Positions 55,103 to 64,000 are shown, counted from the stretch's first letter. The stretch is DNA of 64,000 bases from Lachnospiraceae bacterium (GCA_015056915.1 SVFK01000003.1:124001-188000), one strand, 5' to 3'. Numbers and translations: made by a program. The notes: generated by a model from the sequence alone, not told the origin.

Positions 55103-55170
55103 ACATTCCTGCGAAAAATATCTTTCTCACTCTAATATATGCAGAAACTCTTTCATTGTGTCCTATAAGC

Positions 55171-55593
55171 TTAAAGTGTTACTGAATCGTCAGAATCATC
55201 CTCCGGAAAAGCAATATCTACCACCTCTGCATCTGACATTTCTCCCTCCTTGGGCTTAGAAATACGATCCACAATATCAGGTATCATATCAAGCAGCTTG
55301 GTCACAGTATCCTGATTTTTAATATTTACCAGCTTAGTAGTGCCGTTCTTGATGACAAGCACTGCACTGGGTGTCATCTTTCCACCAAGACCGCCCGCAC
55401 CGGAAGCGGAGCTCTTCTGTCCGTTATTGCCTGCACCTGCAGCCACACCAAAGGTAACATCCACTAAGGGCAAAATAATCGTATCGCCAACCTTGGTAGC
55501 CTCTCCCACAACCGTTTTGGTAGAGAGAACATTGTTCATACCGCTAAGCAAAGAATCTACTACTCCCTGAAACTGATTTTCCTTATCTGTCAT
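55171..55593 (-). CDS. ytfJ: GerW family sporulation protein YtfJ
   Basis: The 140-residue product begins MTDKENQFQGVVDSLLSGMN and has the glycine-rich GVAAGAGNNGQKSSASGAGG and a SAVLVIKNGTTKLVNI core, the signature of YtfJ/GerW, involved in spore germination. ATG 55593 follows GGGAG. It is next to a YtfI-type gene, the same pair as in Bacillus subtilis. Confidence 0.9.
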   Translation of the reverse strand: MTDKENQFQGVVDSLLSGMNNVLSTKTVVGEATKVGDTIILPLVDVTFGVAAGAGNNGQKSSASGAGGLGGKMTPSAVLVIKNGTTKLVNIKNQDTVTKLLDMIPDIVDRISKPKEGEMSDAEVVDIAFPEDDSDDSVTL

Positions 55594-55636
55594 AATAATC
55601 TCCCATCCTGCGTGCATATACTACGCAAACATAAAT

Positions 55637-56509
55637 TTATATTGTATGTGTCTTTATTCTGTGAAACAGCAATCTCAGCCGCTTATCCAATACCACCATC
55701 AACGTGTGTACGAGCAGTTGAAATATCGTAATATGTCCTGCCGCATACACTTCACCCTCCAGAATAGCCTGTGTAAAATCAGGTGTAACATTGATATGCT
55801 TCCCCAACCAGGCAGAAAGCATACCGTATGCACCAAATGCATATCCTGTCGTATCCGGCGAACCGGTTCCAAAAAGTATAGTACCTTTTAATTTTCTGGG
55901 GCGAATATTTTTCAGAATGCGTCCCAGACGAAACCAAGCATGTCGCAACAGGCCTACAGTTTGCTCATCCTGTAAAAGTGCTTTATAAAAGGCGATATTT
56001 TCCACAATATGCTTTATTTTATCATATATTTTCAAAATTGTGTACTTTATCTTCTCGTATTTGGCTAAAATCTTCTCTTTTATGCTCATTTTAATCTGCT
56101 TTTGAGCCACTTCTTCTGCTTCACCTGTAAATTCCTCATTTTCTGTTATAGCCGAAGGCTTCTCTTCACCAGAAGAATTCTTTATGGAAGCAGTCTCCTC
56201 CGGGATGATCGAAGGCTTTTCCTTAAGCTCTTCCTTTTCAGTTGACGGTCTGGAAGAATCAAATAATGTAAACCACAAAAGCTTTACTGTTATATTTCCC
56301 GGCTCCGGATATATGAAACGGATTCGCAAAAGCCCAAATAACCAATTTGCCTTCACCCATGCGCTCATTTCATCTGAATTCTTTTTGCCAAATGCCCGAT
56401 AAGTAACCGGGAAGAATAACACAAGCAAAAGCGCCACAATAAAAACAATGAGAAGAATAAGAATCACAATCCCTATTATGGACAATATTTTAAGGATAAT
56501 ATCTAGCAT
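55637..56509 (-). CDS. DUF2953 domain-containing protein (YtfI-like)
   Basis: The 290-residue product has an N-terminal membrane helix (about 10-32), the conserved WLFGLLRIRFIYP, a variable charged linker (about 90-150) and a C-terminal part with GTGSPDTTGYAFGAYGMLS. This is the DUF2953/YtfI pattern. It stands directly upstream of ytfJ. Function is probably in the spore envelope but unproven. Confidence 0.82.
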   Translation of the reverse strand: MLDIILKILSIIGIVILILLIVFIVALLLVLFFPVTYRAFGKKNSDEMSAWVKANWLFGLLRIRFIYPEPGNITVKLLWFTLFDSSRPSTEKEELKEKPSIIPEETASIKNSSGEEKPSAITENEEFTGEAEEVAQKQIKMSIKEKILAKYEKIKYTILKIYDKIKHIVENIAFYKALLQDEQTVGLLRHAWFRLGRILKNIRPRKLKGTILFGTGSPDTTGYAFGAYGMLSAWLGKHINVTPDFTQAILEGEVYAAGHITIFQLLVHTLMVVLDKRLRLLFHRIKTHTI

Positions 56510-56826
56510 GACAAATACTCCCTCAATCTACAATCTCCTCTTTCCTCTAGACATTCCTGTACTATTTGCTCCACCAGCAGCAAGGCCTCCTCATAATTGG
56601 CAGCAATACCAATTACCAGAAAAACAGTTTCCCTGTAAAACGTTTGTATCAGCTGCTTTGCATCTAATATTTCCAGTTGATCGTGAGGATTAATCGCAGG
56701 AACAATCAAATATACATTGGCAAGAAGGGGCTTCTTTTCCAATTTCTTCTTTAGCTTATCCAGTTTCATCTCTGTAATGCTTTCACCCAGATATAATCTG
56801 TCATGAAATGTGATTTTTTTAACCAT
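56503..56826 (-). CDS. Conserved small protein, unknown
   Basis: A 107-residue soluble product (MVKKITFHDRLYLGESITEM...) with alternating strands and helices and no membrane segment. Its stop overlaps the start of the YtfI-like gene by 7 nt, so it belongs to the same operon. I recognise no family. Confidence 0.65.
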   Translation of the reverse strand: MVKKITFHDRLYLGESITEMKLDKLKKKLEKKPLLANVYLIVPAINPHDQLEILDAKQLIQTFYRETVFLVIGIAANYEEALLLVEQIVQECLEERGDCRLREYLSC

Positions 56827-56912
56827 ATTTGATGTTCCTTGTAATTTTTGCTCATTTAAAATAGTATAACATAGTTTTAAGCCAAAAACAATTTTTCACA
56901 AAAAGATTATTG

Positions 56913-56940
56913 TTGACATTTTTTTTGATTATTTTATACT
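56913..56940 (+). promoter_or_regulatory. Promoter of the HD-GYP gene
   Basis: TTGACA (56913-56918) and TATACT (56935-56940) are 16 nt apart, about 30 nt before the TTG start. Confidence 0.7.
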
Positions 56941-56970
56941 AAAATTAGTGAGGCTTAGGAGGAAATTATA

Positions 56971-58023
56971 TTGAAAATCATAACAAGAATGGAATTAAAG
57001 CCCGGCATGATAATTGGGGAAGATATTGTAGAGCAAGGACGTGTTTTGTATCCTGCCGGCACAAAAATCGATCAGCATATTATTGAAATGCTTATTCGCT
57101 ATTCTGTTTTGTGTATCACAGTAATGGAAGAGGTTGATTTTGCCACCACACATTATGAACGCATCCGTTTTGATAAAAATTTCAAAGCCTTTGAACAGGA
57201 ATATGCCACGCTCCTTCTTTATTACAAATCCATAATGAATGAATTACTCTTAAGCGACAGAAAACCGGATGACAGCATTTTGATTGCTATTTACAATAAG
57301 CTCTCCTCTTACATCCCTTCTGGTGCCGTTTTACTTGATTACCTGTACAATATGATGCCCAATGAGGACGAGCTGACCTTTACGCAATGCCTTAATTCAG
57401 CCCTTTTAGCAGGCGCTTTTGCAGACTGGCTGTCTATGAGTGAGGAAGACAAAAACACATTAATATTATGTGGCTTTTATTATGACATCGGCAAATTCAG
57501 GTTTCCTTATGATTTGCTATGGAAACCCGGCAAGCTTTCAGAAGAGGAATTTAACACAATCAAATCACATCCGCTTCTGGGCTATTCCATTATCCGTAAT
57601 CATGCAATCAGTGAGCATGTAAAAAATGCAGTTATGATGCATCATGAGCGCTTGGATGGCAGTGGGTATCCTTACCAAATGTCCGGTAATAAAATTGATG
57701 TTTTTGCACGCTATATTGCCATTATCGATACCTATATTGCTATGGCATCACCCAGAGCCTATCGTAATGCATTTACTCCGCTGCAGATTTTAAATAATTT
57801 TGAAAGTAATCTCGAGAAGTATGACACTGAATTGTTAATGCCTCTGATGAAGCGCATTGCTGATGCCCAGATTGGTTCAAAGGTACAGCTCAATGACGAA
57901 TCTGTTTGGGAAGTACTTATTATACATACTCATAAATTTTCAAGACCAATTCTTCGCAACAGCAATAATGAAATTCTCGATCTGTTAGAGCAACCTGAAT
58001 TTCATATTGTAAAAAATGTATAA
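56971..58023 (+). CDS. HD-GYP-type phosphohydrolase with altered HD motif
   Basis: Related to cyclic-di-GMP phosphodiesterases. The 350-residue product has an N-terminal regulatory part (MELKPGMIIGEDIVEQGRVL) and a C-terminal HD-GYP domain with KPGKLSEEEFNTIKSHPLLG, MMHHERLDGSGYPY and ARYIAIIDTYIAM. The usual HD of LHDIGK reads YD (FYYDIGKF), so one metal ligand is lost and the activity is uncertain. Translation starts at TTG 56971, 8 nt after AGGAGG; no ATG is near. It is one of few plus-strand genes in this half. Confidence 0.8.
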   Translation: MKIITRMELKPGMIIGEDIVEQGRVLYPAGTKIDQHIIEMLIRYSVLCITVMEEVDFATTHYERIRFDKNFKAFEQEYATLLLYYKSIMNELLLSDRKPDDSILIAIYNKLSSYIPSGAVLLDYLYNMMPNEDELTFTQCLNSALLAGAFADWLSMSEEDKNTLILCGFYYDIGKFRFPYDLLWKPGKLSEEEFNTIKSHPLLGYSIIRNHAISEHVKNAVMMHHERLDGSGYPYQMSGNKIDVFARYIAIIDTYIAMASPRAYRNAFTPLQILNNFESNLEKYDTELLMPLMKRIADAQIGSKVQLNDESVWEVLIIHTHKFSRPILRNSNNEILDLLEQPEFHIVKNV

Positions 58024-58028
58024 TGTAT

Positions 58029-58101
58029 AAAACGAAACAATGAATGGGGAAACCGGAAACACTAAAAGTATTTCCGGTTTCCCCATTCATTGTTTCGTTT
58101 T
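58029..58101. terminator. 31-bp perfect inverted repeat, bidirectional terminator
   Basis: Arms 58029-58059 and 58071-58101 are exact complements with an 11-nt loop and A4/T4 ends. It follows the HD-GYP stop. Its right arm lies inside the Nudix gene and encodes the last residues before the stop (KRNNEWGNRK). Confidence 0.8.
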
Positions 58102-58514
58102 AATTCCAAGTATACATTGTAGGCTTTTTCCAATATTTGCTTCTCGTTAGCAAATCTAAGCAAATGATAGGCCTCATGATATTTATAGAAGCCGGAATCT
58201 ACAAAGTACTCTTCTTTTTGTGGTTTGCTGTAATAACTGTCAGCCATCATCAAATACCAGTGAACCTCTTTCTCCACTGTATCCTCAGGAACGTTAAAGG
58301 AATACTCGCTTTTACCGATGTATTTGATAATAGTTGCTTTCGCACCTGACTCTTCAAGGACCTCGCGCAGTGCTGTATCTTGATATTCCTCACCCTGCTC
58401 TACCGTGCCCTTGGGAAGAACCCAGCCTTCGTATTTATTCTTGTAATTTTTGTACAAGAGCAAAATCTTCCCACGAAAAATTACCACACCACCACAGCTC
58501 GTTGCCTCTATCAT
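58062..58514 (-). CDS. Nudix hydrolase (Ap4A hydrolase-like)
   Basis: The 150-residue product has a Nudix box from PKGTVEQGEEYQDTA to REVLEESGA (GX5EX7REX2EEXG). The start SCGGVVIFRGKILLLYKN and GWVLPKG are like diadenosine-polyphosphate hydrolases or MutT, but the substrate is not fixed. ATG 58514 follows AGGAGG. Its 3' end is made of the right arm of the 31-bp inverted repeat, so terminator and coding overlap. Confidence 0.85.
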   Translation of the reverse strand: MIEATSCGGVVIFRGKILLLYKNYKNKYEGWVLPKGTVEQGEEYQDTALREVLEESGAKATIIKYIGKSEYSFNVPEDTVEKEVHWYLMMADSYYSKPQKEEYFVDSGFYKYHEAYHLLRFANEKQILEKAYNVYLELKRNNEWGNRKYF

Positions 58515-58587
58515 TGCAAAACCTCCTGACTGGTGTGTCATGATTGACTACATTTAGTATAGTCTAATTATCAAGGATGTGCAACTC

Positions 58588-60042
58588 TTATTTTTCTCTA
58601 AAATACGCATCAAATATACGTCTGGCAATAGGTACTGCATAGTCTCCACCGGAACCGGCACCTTCCACGATAATGGTAACTGCAACCTCCGGGTTCTCAG
58701 CCGGAGCAAAACCGGTAAACCATGCATGACTGTCACCCTTCACATTATTGTATTCTGCCGACCCCGTCTTTCCTGCCGCTGTATAACTTAATCCGTCCAG
58801 CTTGGTTGCCGTACCGTCTTCTACTACAGCTGTCATCAGCTCTCTCAGAACAGCTGATTCATCCTCTGTAATCAATCTGCCGTAGCTGCTTGCTTTAAAG
58901 CTTTTAACGATACTTCCTTCATCATTTTCGACATGGTCTATTACATAGGGCTTCATTAAAACACCATCATTAGCAATAGCACAGGTAATCATGTTCAAAT
59001 GAATGGGTGTAATCTGCGTTTTTCCTTGGCCGATAGAGGTCTGCATCATTTCATCTGTAGACAATTCTTCCGATACTTCCACAGAGCTCTTGGCATAAGT
59101 TAATGTCAAAGGTAATTCCTTGCTAAACAGCAGGTCCTCCAGTGTCTGAGCAAAGGCATCTCTGTCAAGCCCCATACCAATATTAGCAAAGGACGAGTTA
59201 CAGGACTTCGCAAAGGAACGTTCAAAGTCTATAGCACCATGATTGGCACCATGATAACAGTTGATTCTGCTATCCTCCTTGGCATAAAAGCCATTACAGC
59301 TATAACGATAATTCTCATAGGTCTCCGGATTCTGCCGGATATATTCCAAGGCTGTTATGATTTTAAAGGTTGAACCGGGAGGATATAAACCCTGCATGGC
59401 ACGATTTACTAATATCGAGCTGGAGTCACTTTCCACCAACTCATCCCATATATCCTGAATCTCATTAGGGTCAAAATTAGGATGTGACACAAGAGCAAGT
59501 ATTTTACCAGTCTTAACCTCCGTCACAACAATGGCACCTTTGTAAATATCAAGCTGCTCATCTGCCACCTCCTGTATCTGCACGTCAAGGGTAGTATATA
59601 CATTGTCGCCGGGATTTTTAATCTCCGCCATGTCATTTGCCACCTTGTTGGAAAGGGAGGTATTGGTATTAATAAGATAATAATTGGCAAGTGCCTCCAC
59701 TCCCATTCTCCCTTGCGTGGAATAACCTACAATATGTGAAAAAAGATTCTCAAATGGATAGATACGTGTCTCATTCTGCGCTTCGTCCAAGACAGTCTCA
59801 GCCAGCACTTCTCCGTCGCGAGACAATATACTTCCGCGATAATTTCTGGACAGAAGAATCTCCTGTCTTGAATTATAACTGTTATTTATCATATCCTGTT
59901 CACTGGTTGCAACAAAATGCCCCAGATAGACCAGCATTCCCAGAAAAAGGATTACGAAAAATGAGGCAGTAAGCTTAATCTCAAGCTGATTGGAGCGTAC
60001 CTTGCGTTTTCTATCCATGTTGCTATTTCGCTTCTTATTCAT
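58588..60042 (-). CDS. Penicillin-binding protein, class B transpeptidase
   Basis: This D,D-transpeptidase cross-links peptidoglycan. The 484-residue product has an N-terminal membrane helix (about 22-42), a dimerisation/pedestal domain, and the active-site triad: serine in GSTFKI (SxxK), SCN (SxN) and KTGSAE. The compact size resembles PbpA/SpoVD-like class B proteins. ATG 60042 overlaps the ftsW-type stop by 8 nt, so the polymerase and transpeptidase are translated together. No PASTA domains. Confidence 0.88.
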   Translation of the reverse strand: MNKKRNSNMDRKRKVRSNQLEIKLTASFFVILFLGMLVYLGHFVATSEQDMINNSYNSRQEILLSRNYRGSILSRDGEVLAETVLDEAQNETRIYPFENLFSHIVGYSTQGRMGVEALANYYLINTNTSLSNKVANDMAEIKNPGDNVYTTLDVQIQEVADEQLDIYKGAIVVTEVKTGKILALVSHPNFDPNEIQDIWDELVESDSSSILVNRAMQGLYPPGSTFKIITALEYIRQNPETYENYRYSCNGFYAKEDSRINCYHGANHGAIDFERSFAKSCNSSFANIGMGLDRDAFAQTLEDLLFSKELPLTLTYAKSSVEVSEELSTDEMMQTSIGQGKTQITPIHLNMITCAIANDGVLMKPYVIDHVENDEGSIVKSFKASSYGRLITEDESAVLRELMTAVVEDGTATKLDGLSYTAAGKTGSAEYNNVKGDSHAWFTGFAPAENPEVAVTIIVEGAGSGGDYAVPIARRIFDAYFREK

Positions 60043-61402
60043 TGTCTGACTGCTCTGCTCTATTGCTTTGCTGTTTTGTATTTCTGACAACTCGCCTCTC
60101 TCCTTCCTCCTGTAATCTGATGTAAATTCCCTGAATAATAAAGAACATAATCATAGTAGTCATTACCGAGCTTCCGCCATAGCTGATAAATGGCAACGTC
60201 ACTCCTGTAAGAGGTATAAACTTGATACCACCGCCTACAGTCAGGAATATTTGAAAAATATACATGATACCGATTCCGTATACAATCATCTGATAAAAAC
60301 GATCCCTGATACACAGTGCAATCTGCATCATCATCAAAAAACAGCTGACACAGATTAATATGAGGCTGATTCCGAATATTACACCCAATTCCTCACATAT
60401 CGAGGAGAAAATAAAATCAGCATCCACATAGGGAATCGCTGTAGGATTGCCTTGCAACAGTCCCATGCCAAACCAGCTTCCGCTTCCTACCGCGAACAGC
60501 GACTGCGTAATCTGATAACCTTGATTGTCTATGTAGCTCCATGGGTCCTGCCATGCAAGAACACGTATCCGCACATGGTCAAATAATTGATAAGCGATAT
60601 ATGCTGCTCCGCTTCCTCCAACCACACCGGCAAGCAGATACCAATAATTTCTGGTGGCCACAAAAACAACAAACACAAAGCCGATAAAGAAAACCAAGGC
60701 ACTTCCCAAATCCTTGGACACTACCAGTACAATCACATGGATTCCGGCAATCACCGTTGCCATTAACACTCTGAGAAAAGAGGTCTTTTCCCATAATGCA
60801 CCTGCCAGGAAAAAGACAAATATTATTTTCACAAATTCTGAGGGTTGGAATGTCACACCACCCAGCGAAAATGAAATTTTAGAACCGTGAGTTACTTCTC
60901 CCAGTATCAAAACGGTACTTAACATAGCGATGCCAAGCAGAGCATACAGCCATGTAATCTTTTTGAAGAAATGAATTCTGCCGATTAAATAAGGCACCAA
61001 CAAAGAAATGATCAGCGAGACTAAAACAATCACATATTGCTTAATTGCCTTGCTAAAGGACAATCGTGCTATCATACACAGACCAATCCCCAAAAGCATA
61101 CACATATTGTTTAACAAAAAACGATTTGCCTTCTCGTATATCATGGATACCATGGTAAGAGTCGCAAATAAGAATATCAATATAAAAGCAAAGAATAACA
61201 AATACTGAATATCTTCACCTGACAGAGAAAGATTTAAAAAGCATAAAATTTGTACGATTACCATTAAGATTGTTTGAACTACATGTACGCCTCTTCTCTG
61301 TCGTTCTTCACGATAGCGAAATGCATAAAAACAGGTAATGGTATAAAGCACCATAAATATATTAATAAAATATTTGGATAATTCGATTATATATTCCTGC
61401 AT
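60035..61402 (-). CDS. FtsW/RodA/SpoVE family glycosyltransferase
   Basis: This membrane peptidoglycan polymerase partners the class B PBP next to it. The 455-residue product has about ten or more helices, with LGGVTFQPSEFVKI, VSKDLGSALVFFIGF and, near the end, PLTGVTLPFISYGGSS, all typical of SEDS proteins. Whether it serves division, elongation or sporulation cannot be told. Confidence 0.9.
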   Translation of the reverse strand: MQEYIIELSKYFINIFMVLYTITCFYAFRYREERQRRGVHVVQTILMVIVQILCFLNLSLSGEDIQYLLFFAFILIFLFATLTMVSMIYEKANRFLLNNMCMLLGIGLCMIARLSFSKAIKQYVIVLVSLIISLLVPYLIGRIHFFKKITWLYALLGIAMLSTVLILGEVTHGSKISFSLGGVTFQPSEFVKIIFVFFLAGALWEKTSFLRVLMATVIAGIHVIVLVVSKDLGSALVFFIGFVFVVFVATRNYWYLLAGVVGGSGAAYIAYQLFDHVRIRVLAWQDPWSYIDNQGYQITQSLFAVGSGSWFGMGLLQGNPTAIPYVDADFIFSSICEELGVIFGISLILICVSCFLMMMQIALCIRDRFYQMIVYGIGIMYIFQIFLTVGGGIKFIPLTGVTLPFISYGGSSVMTTMIMFFIIQGIYIRLQEEGERRVVRNTKQQSNRAEQSDNE

Positions 61403-61419
61403 AAGTGTAAATCCATCTC

Positions 61420-63645
61420 CTATTCCACCCCACGCTTTTCGTGCCCGGTGGTATATTCATCAAAAGGCAGCTTTTTGACATCTGCCGCATTACCATTTTC
61501 AAATAGATTTATAAAATAATCAAGTACTAATTTGGTTTCTTTTCTGTTTTCGACGGTAAAATCAAGACGCATATCTACAGTGCTCATCCATTTTGACCAT
61601 TCCCCATGCAAAGAAAGAGGTACACTGTTATAAATAATATTCATGCAGTGTTCACAATTCCTGACCACTGGAAACGCCTTGTGATAGCGGTCAATCAAGT
61701 GTAACGCCGCATTCTCCGAAGCAGTGCCTTTCTGGCATCCCTCCATAGTGTTAGTCACACAATTTGCCGTAACCATCATCGGTATTCTTCCGTAAAAAAT
61801 CTTTTCACCGGTAATATCATCCCTAATAATGTTACGCTGCTCTATAGCTTTTAATTCAAAGGGTATACAATATCCCGCAATATCCTTTGACCACTCTTCA
61901 AGTGTACGACAATTCCAGATATAAAATCCTGCATCCGTAAAAATCTTACCCTGATACCGGTTGGTCTTCAAATAGCCCATTCCCTCCACATTTCGCACTT
62001 GAAATCCTTTTATTTTATCTGCATGCTTTTCTGCAATTTGCAACATTTTATGCAAAAAGACTTGATCTCTCTTGCGTAGAATATGCGGTAATGCAATGAT
62101 ACCTTCAAAATCAGCCTCAAACAGGTCTAAAACAGGCTCTTTGGATGAAATAAGCAAATCTCCCTCCAAATAGATTCTGGACAGCTTATGAACCTTAGCA
62201 AAAGCAACCACTTCCTGCAGTTGTTCCAGTGTACGCACAGAAATCGCAAGACCAGAAGGTGTACCTTTCCCGCGCTTCACCATTTTGTCACATGTAATGT
62301 CAATGGCTTTCGCAGGCATCAAGCTTGCGGTACGATGTACCGTGAGTCCATACTCACGAATTATCATATCTTCTAACTGCAGCACAGCCTCTCGGCGCAA
62401 TTCATTCATTGCTTTTAAGGGGTAAAATGCCTGCTCATCCAACATAATGTCTATCTGCTCAGCTTCAAAAATAGTATCTCCAAGCTTACCTAACTGTTGT
62501 CTTATATTTTTAGCTGTAACAGGCTGCTTTTGGGCAGTCTGGACTATATCACCCGTCACAGTAACAGACAATCCCTCTGACATTATGGTGACAGAAGCAC
62601 TTTCTCCCACCTGAAACACTCCATAAATTGCAAGCTTCCACTTCGGTGCATGCTCCAGATAGGTGCTTCGTATATGTGTCAGTAACGCTTCATCGCTGCC
62701 GCTGTAGGAGGGCTGTGTAAGTGTCACCATATCCTTACCATTGTGTTTATAATAATAGCCATCCTGTCTTTCACTTCGAATATAAAGTCTTGAAAGAATC
62801 TGTAAATCCTCATCTGACACCTGAAAGGGCTTCTGTGGCGCGTCATAATAATGATCAATATATTTGCGATAAATCGCCGTAACTCCCGCTGCATATTCCG
62901 GCTTTTTCATACGTCCTTCAATTTTGAAGGAATCAATTCCGGCTTCTATCAGCTCAGGAATATGCTCAATGGTACACATATCCTTCAGACTTAAAGGATA
63001 GCATTCCTTTGAGGTCTGGCAATTACTTTTTACCTGATAGGGAAGTCGACAGGGCTGCGCACATCTTCCACGGTTGCCGCTTCTTCCCCCTAAAATACTG
63101 CTAAAAAGACATTGTCCGGAATAACAATAGCACATGGCACCATGAATAAACGTTTCTATTTCCAGACCGGTGGTCTCTTTCATTTCAATAATTTCTGCAA
63201 GACTCAGCTCTCTTGCCGGAACAATACGACAAGCCCCCATTTCCTTTAAAAGAGCTGCACCATATTGTCCTGTAACAGTCATTTGGGTACTGACATGAAG
63301 CTCCAACTCAGGAAATTTCTCTTTTATGAATGCAAATACACCGATATCCTGAACAATCACACCGTCCAAGCCGGCTTCATAAAAGGGATGCAAATATTCA
63401 TAAATTTCCGAAAACTCATTTTCCTTCACCAGAGTATTAACTGTCAGATATACTCTTCTGCCAAAAAGATGTGCATATCTGATACAGGATACCAGTTCTT
63501 CCTCTGTAAAGTTGTCTGCATATGCTCTGGCACCAAACCGGCATCCACCAAGATAAACCGCATCTGCTCCGGCATGAATTGCGCCCATGAAGGCTTCTTT
63601 ATTGCCGGCCGGCGCAAGAAGTTCAACTTTGTTATTCTGCATCAT
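61420..63645 (-). CDS. U32 family peptidase (RNA hydroxylation TrhP/RlhA-like)
   Basis: The 741-residue product begins MMQNNKVELLAPAGNKEAFM and has the U32 signature ETFIHGAMCYCYSGQCLFS with its cysteines, SGNRGRCAQPCRLPY, and DSFKIEGRMKKPEYAA. Long U32 proteins with a C-terminal extension act in tRNA or rRNA hydroxylation; collagenase-type proteolysis is the older label. ATG 63645 is after GAGGAAG. Confidence 0.88.
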   Translation of the reverse strand: MMQNNKVELLAPAGNKEAFMGAIHAGADAVYLGGCRFGARAYADNFTEEELVSCIRYAHLFGRRVYLTVNTLVKENEFSEIYEYLHPFYEAGLDGVIVQDIGVFAFIKEKFPELELHVSTQMTVTGQYGAALLKEMGACRIVPARELSLAEIIEMKETTGLEIETFIHGAMCYCYSGQCLFSSILGGRSGNRGRCAQPCRLPYQVKSNCQTSKECYPLSLKDMCTIEHIPELIEAGIDSFKIEGRMKKPEYAAGVTAIYRKYIDHYYDAPQKPFQVSDEDLQILSRLYIRSERQDGYYYKHNGKDMVTLTQPSYSGSDEALLTHIRSTYLEHAPKWKLAIYGVFQVGESASVTIMSEGLSVTVTGDIVQTAQKQPVTAKNIRQQLGKLGDTIFEAEQIDIMLDEQAFYPLKAMNELRREAVLQLEDMIIREYGLTVHRTASLMPAKAIDITCDKMVKRGKGTPSGLAISVRTLEQLQEVVAFAKVHKLSRIYLEGDLLISSKEPVLDLFEADFEGIIALPHILRKRDQVFLHKMLQIAEKHADKIKGFQVRNVEGMGYLKTNRYQGKIFTDAGFYIWNCRTLEEWSKDIAGYCIPFELKAIEQRNIIRDDITGEKIFYGRIPMMVTANCVTNTMEGCQKGTASENAALHLIDRYHKAFPVVRNCEHCMNIIYNSVPLSLHGEWSKWMSTVDMRLDFTVENRKETKLVLDYFINLFENGNAADVKKLPFDEYTTGHEKRGVE

Positions 63646-63734
63646 ACTTCCTCTTTGCCGCATCTGATTACGACCTCATTCCTACTTCTTCCCAAAGATA
63701 CAAATAGCTGTCCATATATACGGACAGCTTTTGT

Positions 63735-64000
63735 TTATTTATCCTTTAACTCTGTTTCTAAACGAACAATCCTTTTGGCATTCTCATTCAGTTCAGACTG
63801 AAGCTCCTTTGACTGCTTTTCACAATTCTCCAGCTTAATCTGTGCTGATATCAATTCATGCTTCAAATCATACAGCTCTTTCTCTTTCTCCTGCAGTTTC
63901 TCTTCTAAAGCGTTTATCTGCTGCTTTGCTTTAAAATAATCATCTGCAATGTTGAGCTGCAAAAGCACACTCTGCTTGTCAAGAGGCTGTCTACGGAAGC
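63735..64000 (-). CDS. zapA: ZapA-like cell division protein (partial, 5' end beyond window)
   Basis: The C-terminal 88 or so residues are visible and run off the right edge. The sequence contains LLQLNIADDYFKAKQQINAL followed by a continuous coiled coil (EKEKELYDLKHELISAQIKL), as in the extended ZapA of Lachnospiraceae, which bundles FtsZ. It precedes the U32 peptidase gene, a common linkage. The N-terminal ZapA fold is outside the window, so confidence is moderate. Confidence 0.65.
   Translation of the reverse strand, partial: FRRQPLDKQSVLLQLNIADDYFKAKQQINALEEKLQEKEKELYDLKHELISAQIKLENCEKQSKELQSELNENAKRIVRLETELKDK

Noticed and set aside
58029..58101. 31-bp inverted repeat as transposon ends
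   Set aside because: The arms are only 11 nt apart, with no transposase between; it behaves as a terminator hairpin.

Overview
The window looks like part of a chromosome from a low-to-middle GC, monoderm member of the Clostridia, most likely a Lachnospiraceae-type gut anaerobe. The signs are AGGAGG-type ribosome sites, rubrerythrin, sporulation-associated families (YtfI/YtfJ, YlbJ), the short HisG plus HisZ system, RecU, a FakA/DegV fatty-acid kinase system, and a GH36 alpha-galactosidase. No rRNA, tRNA, CRISPR array or transposase was seen. The family assignment rests on protein similarity recalled from memory, not on a search.

Layout. 1-5.6 kb: a complete branched-chain amino acid (Liv) ABC transporter operon and a cytidylate-kinase-like gene. 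5.6-6.9 kb: lexA and a YneA-like LysM protein, divergent across an intergenic region with several LexA-box matches. 6.9-8.7 kb: a Xer-like tyrosine recombinase and TtcA. 9-11.4 kb: rubrerythrin, an AI-2E family transporter and Dtd. 11.4-16.8 kb: a compact filamentous-phage (inovirus-like) prophage. 16.9-28.2 kb, minus strand: alpha-galactosidase, D-2-hydroxyacid dehydrogenase, Nudix, RNase G, two radical-SAM-associated genes and a MoxR/DUF58 cluster. 28.7-33.8 kb: a his operon (hisZ-G-D-B and a fused HisF-like/HisIE). 33.9-44.3 kb: housekeeping genes (RecU, pseudouridine synthases, YgiQ, HAD, amidase, CoaD, RsmD). 44.4-48.6 kb: a type IIA topoisomerase pair, probably topoisomerase IV. 48.7-54.3 kb: DegV, RecG, FakA, Asp23 and the divergent rpmB. 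54.4-64 kb: J-domain protein, YtfJ/YtfI, HD-GYP, Nudix, PBP/FtsW, U32 peptidase and a partial ZapA-like gene.

The main discovery candidate is the 5.4-kb prophage. Its minus-strand gene order parallels Ff phages: ssDNA-binding candidate, small protein, major-coat candidate, terminator hairpin, adsorption protein with signal peptide and C-terminal anchor, small membrane proteins, Zot/pI-like ATPase, then origin and Rep. There is no secretin, as expected for a one-membrane host, and no integrase. Replication appears to be borrowed from pMV158-type rolling-circle plasmids: the Rep has the HUH motif, and a hairpin next to it exposes CACTACG/AC, close to the pMV158 nick site TACTACG/AC. A divergent ribbon-helix-helix repressor faces three copies of a 16-bp operator-like repeat.

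The prophage is bounded by a 16-bp perfect direct repeat. This repeat belongs to a 34-bp dif-like dyad found four times at the two ends, in both orientations, much like the folded attP of Xer-dependent phages such as CTXphi. The rejoined empty site would be a 48-bp dyad with 21-nt arms matching at 17 positions. Gene strand flips at this point (10 of 13 genes on plus to the left, 41 of 45 on minus to the right). I infer that this is the replication terminus/dif region and that the phage integrates by host Xer recombination.
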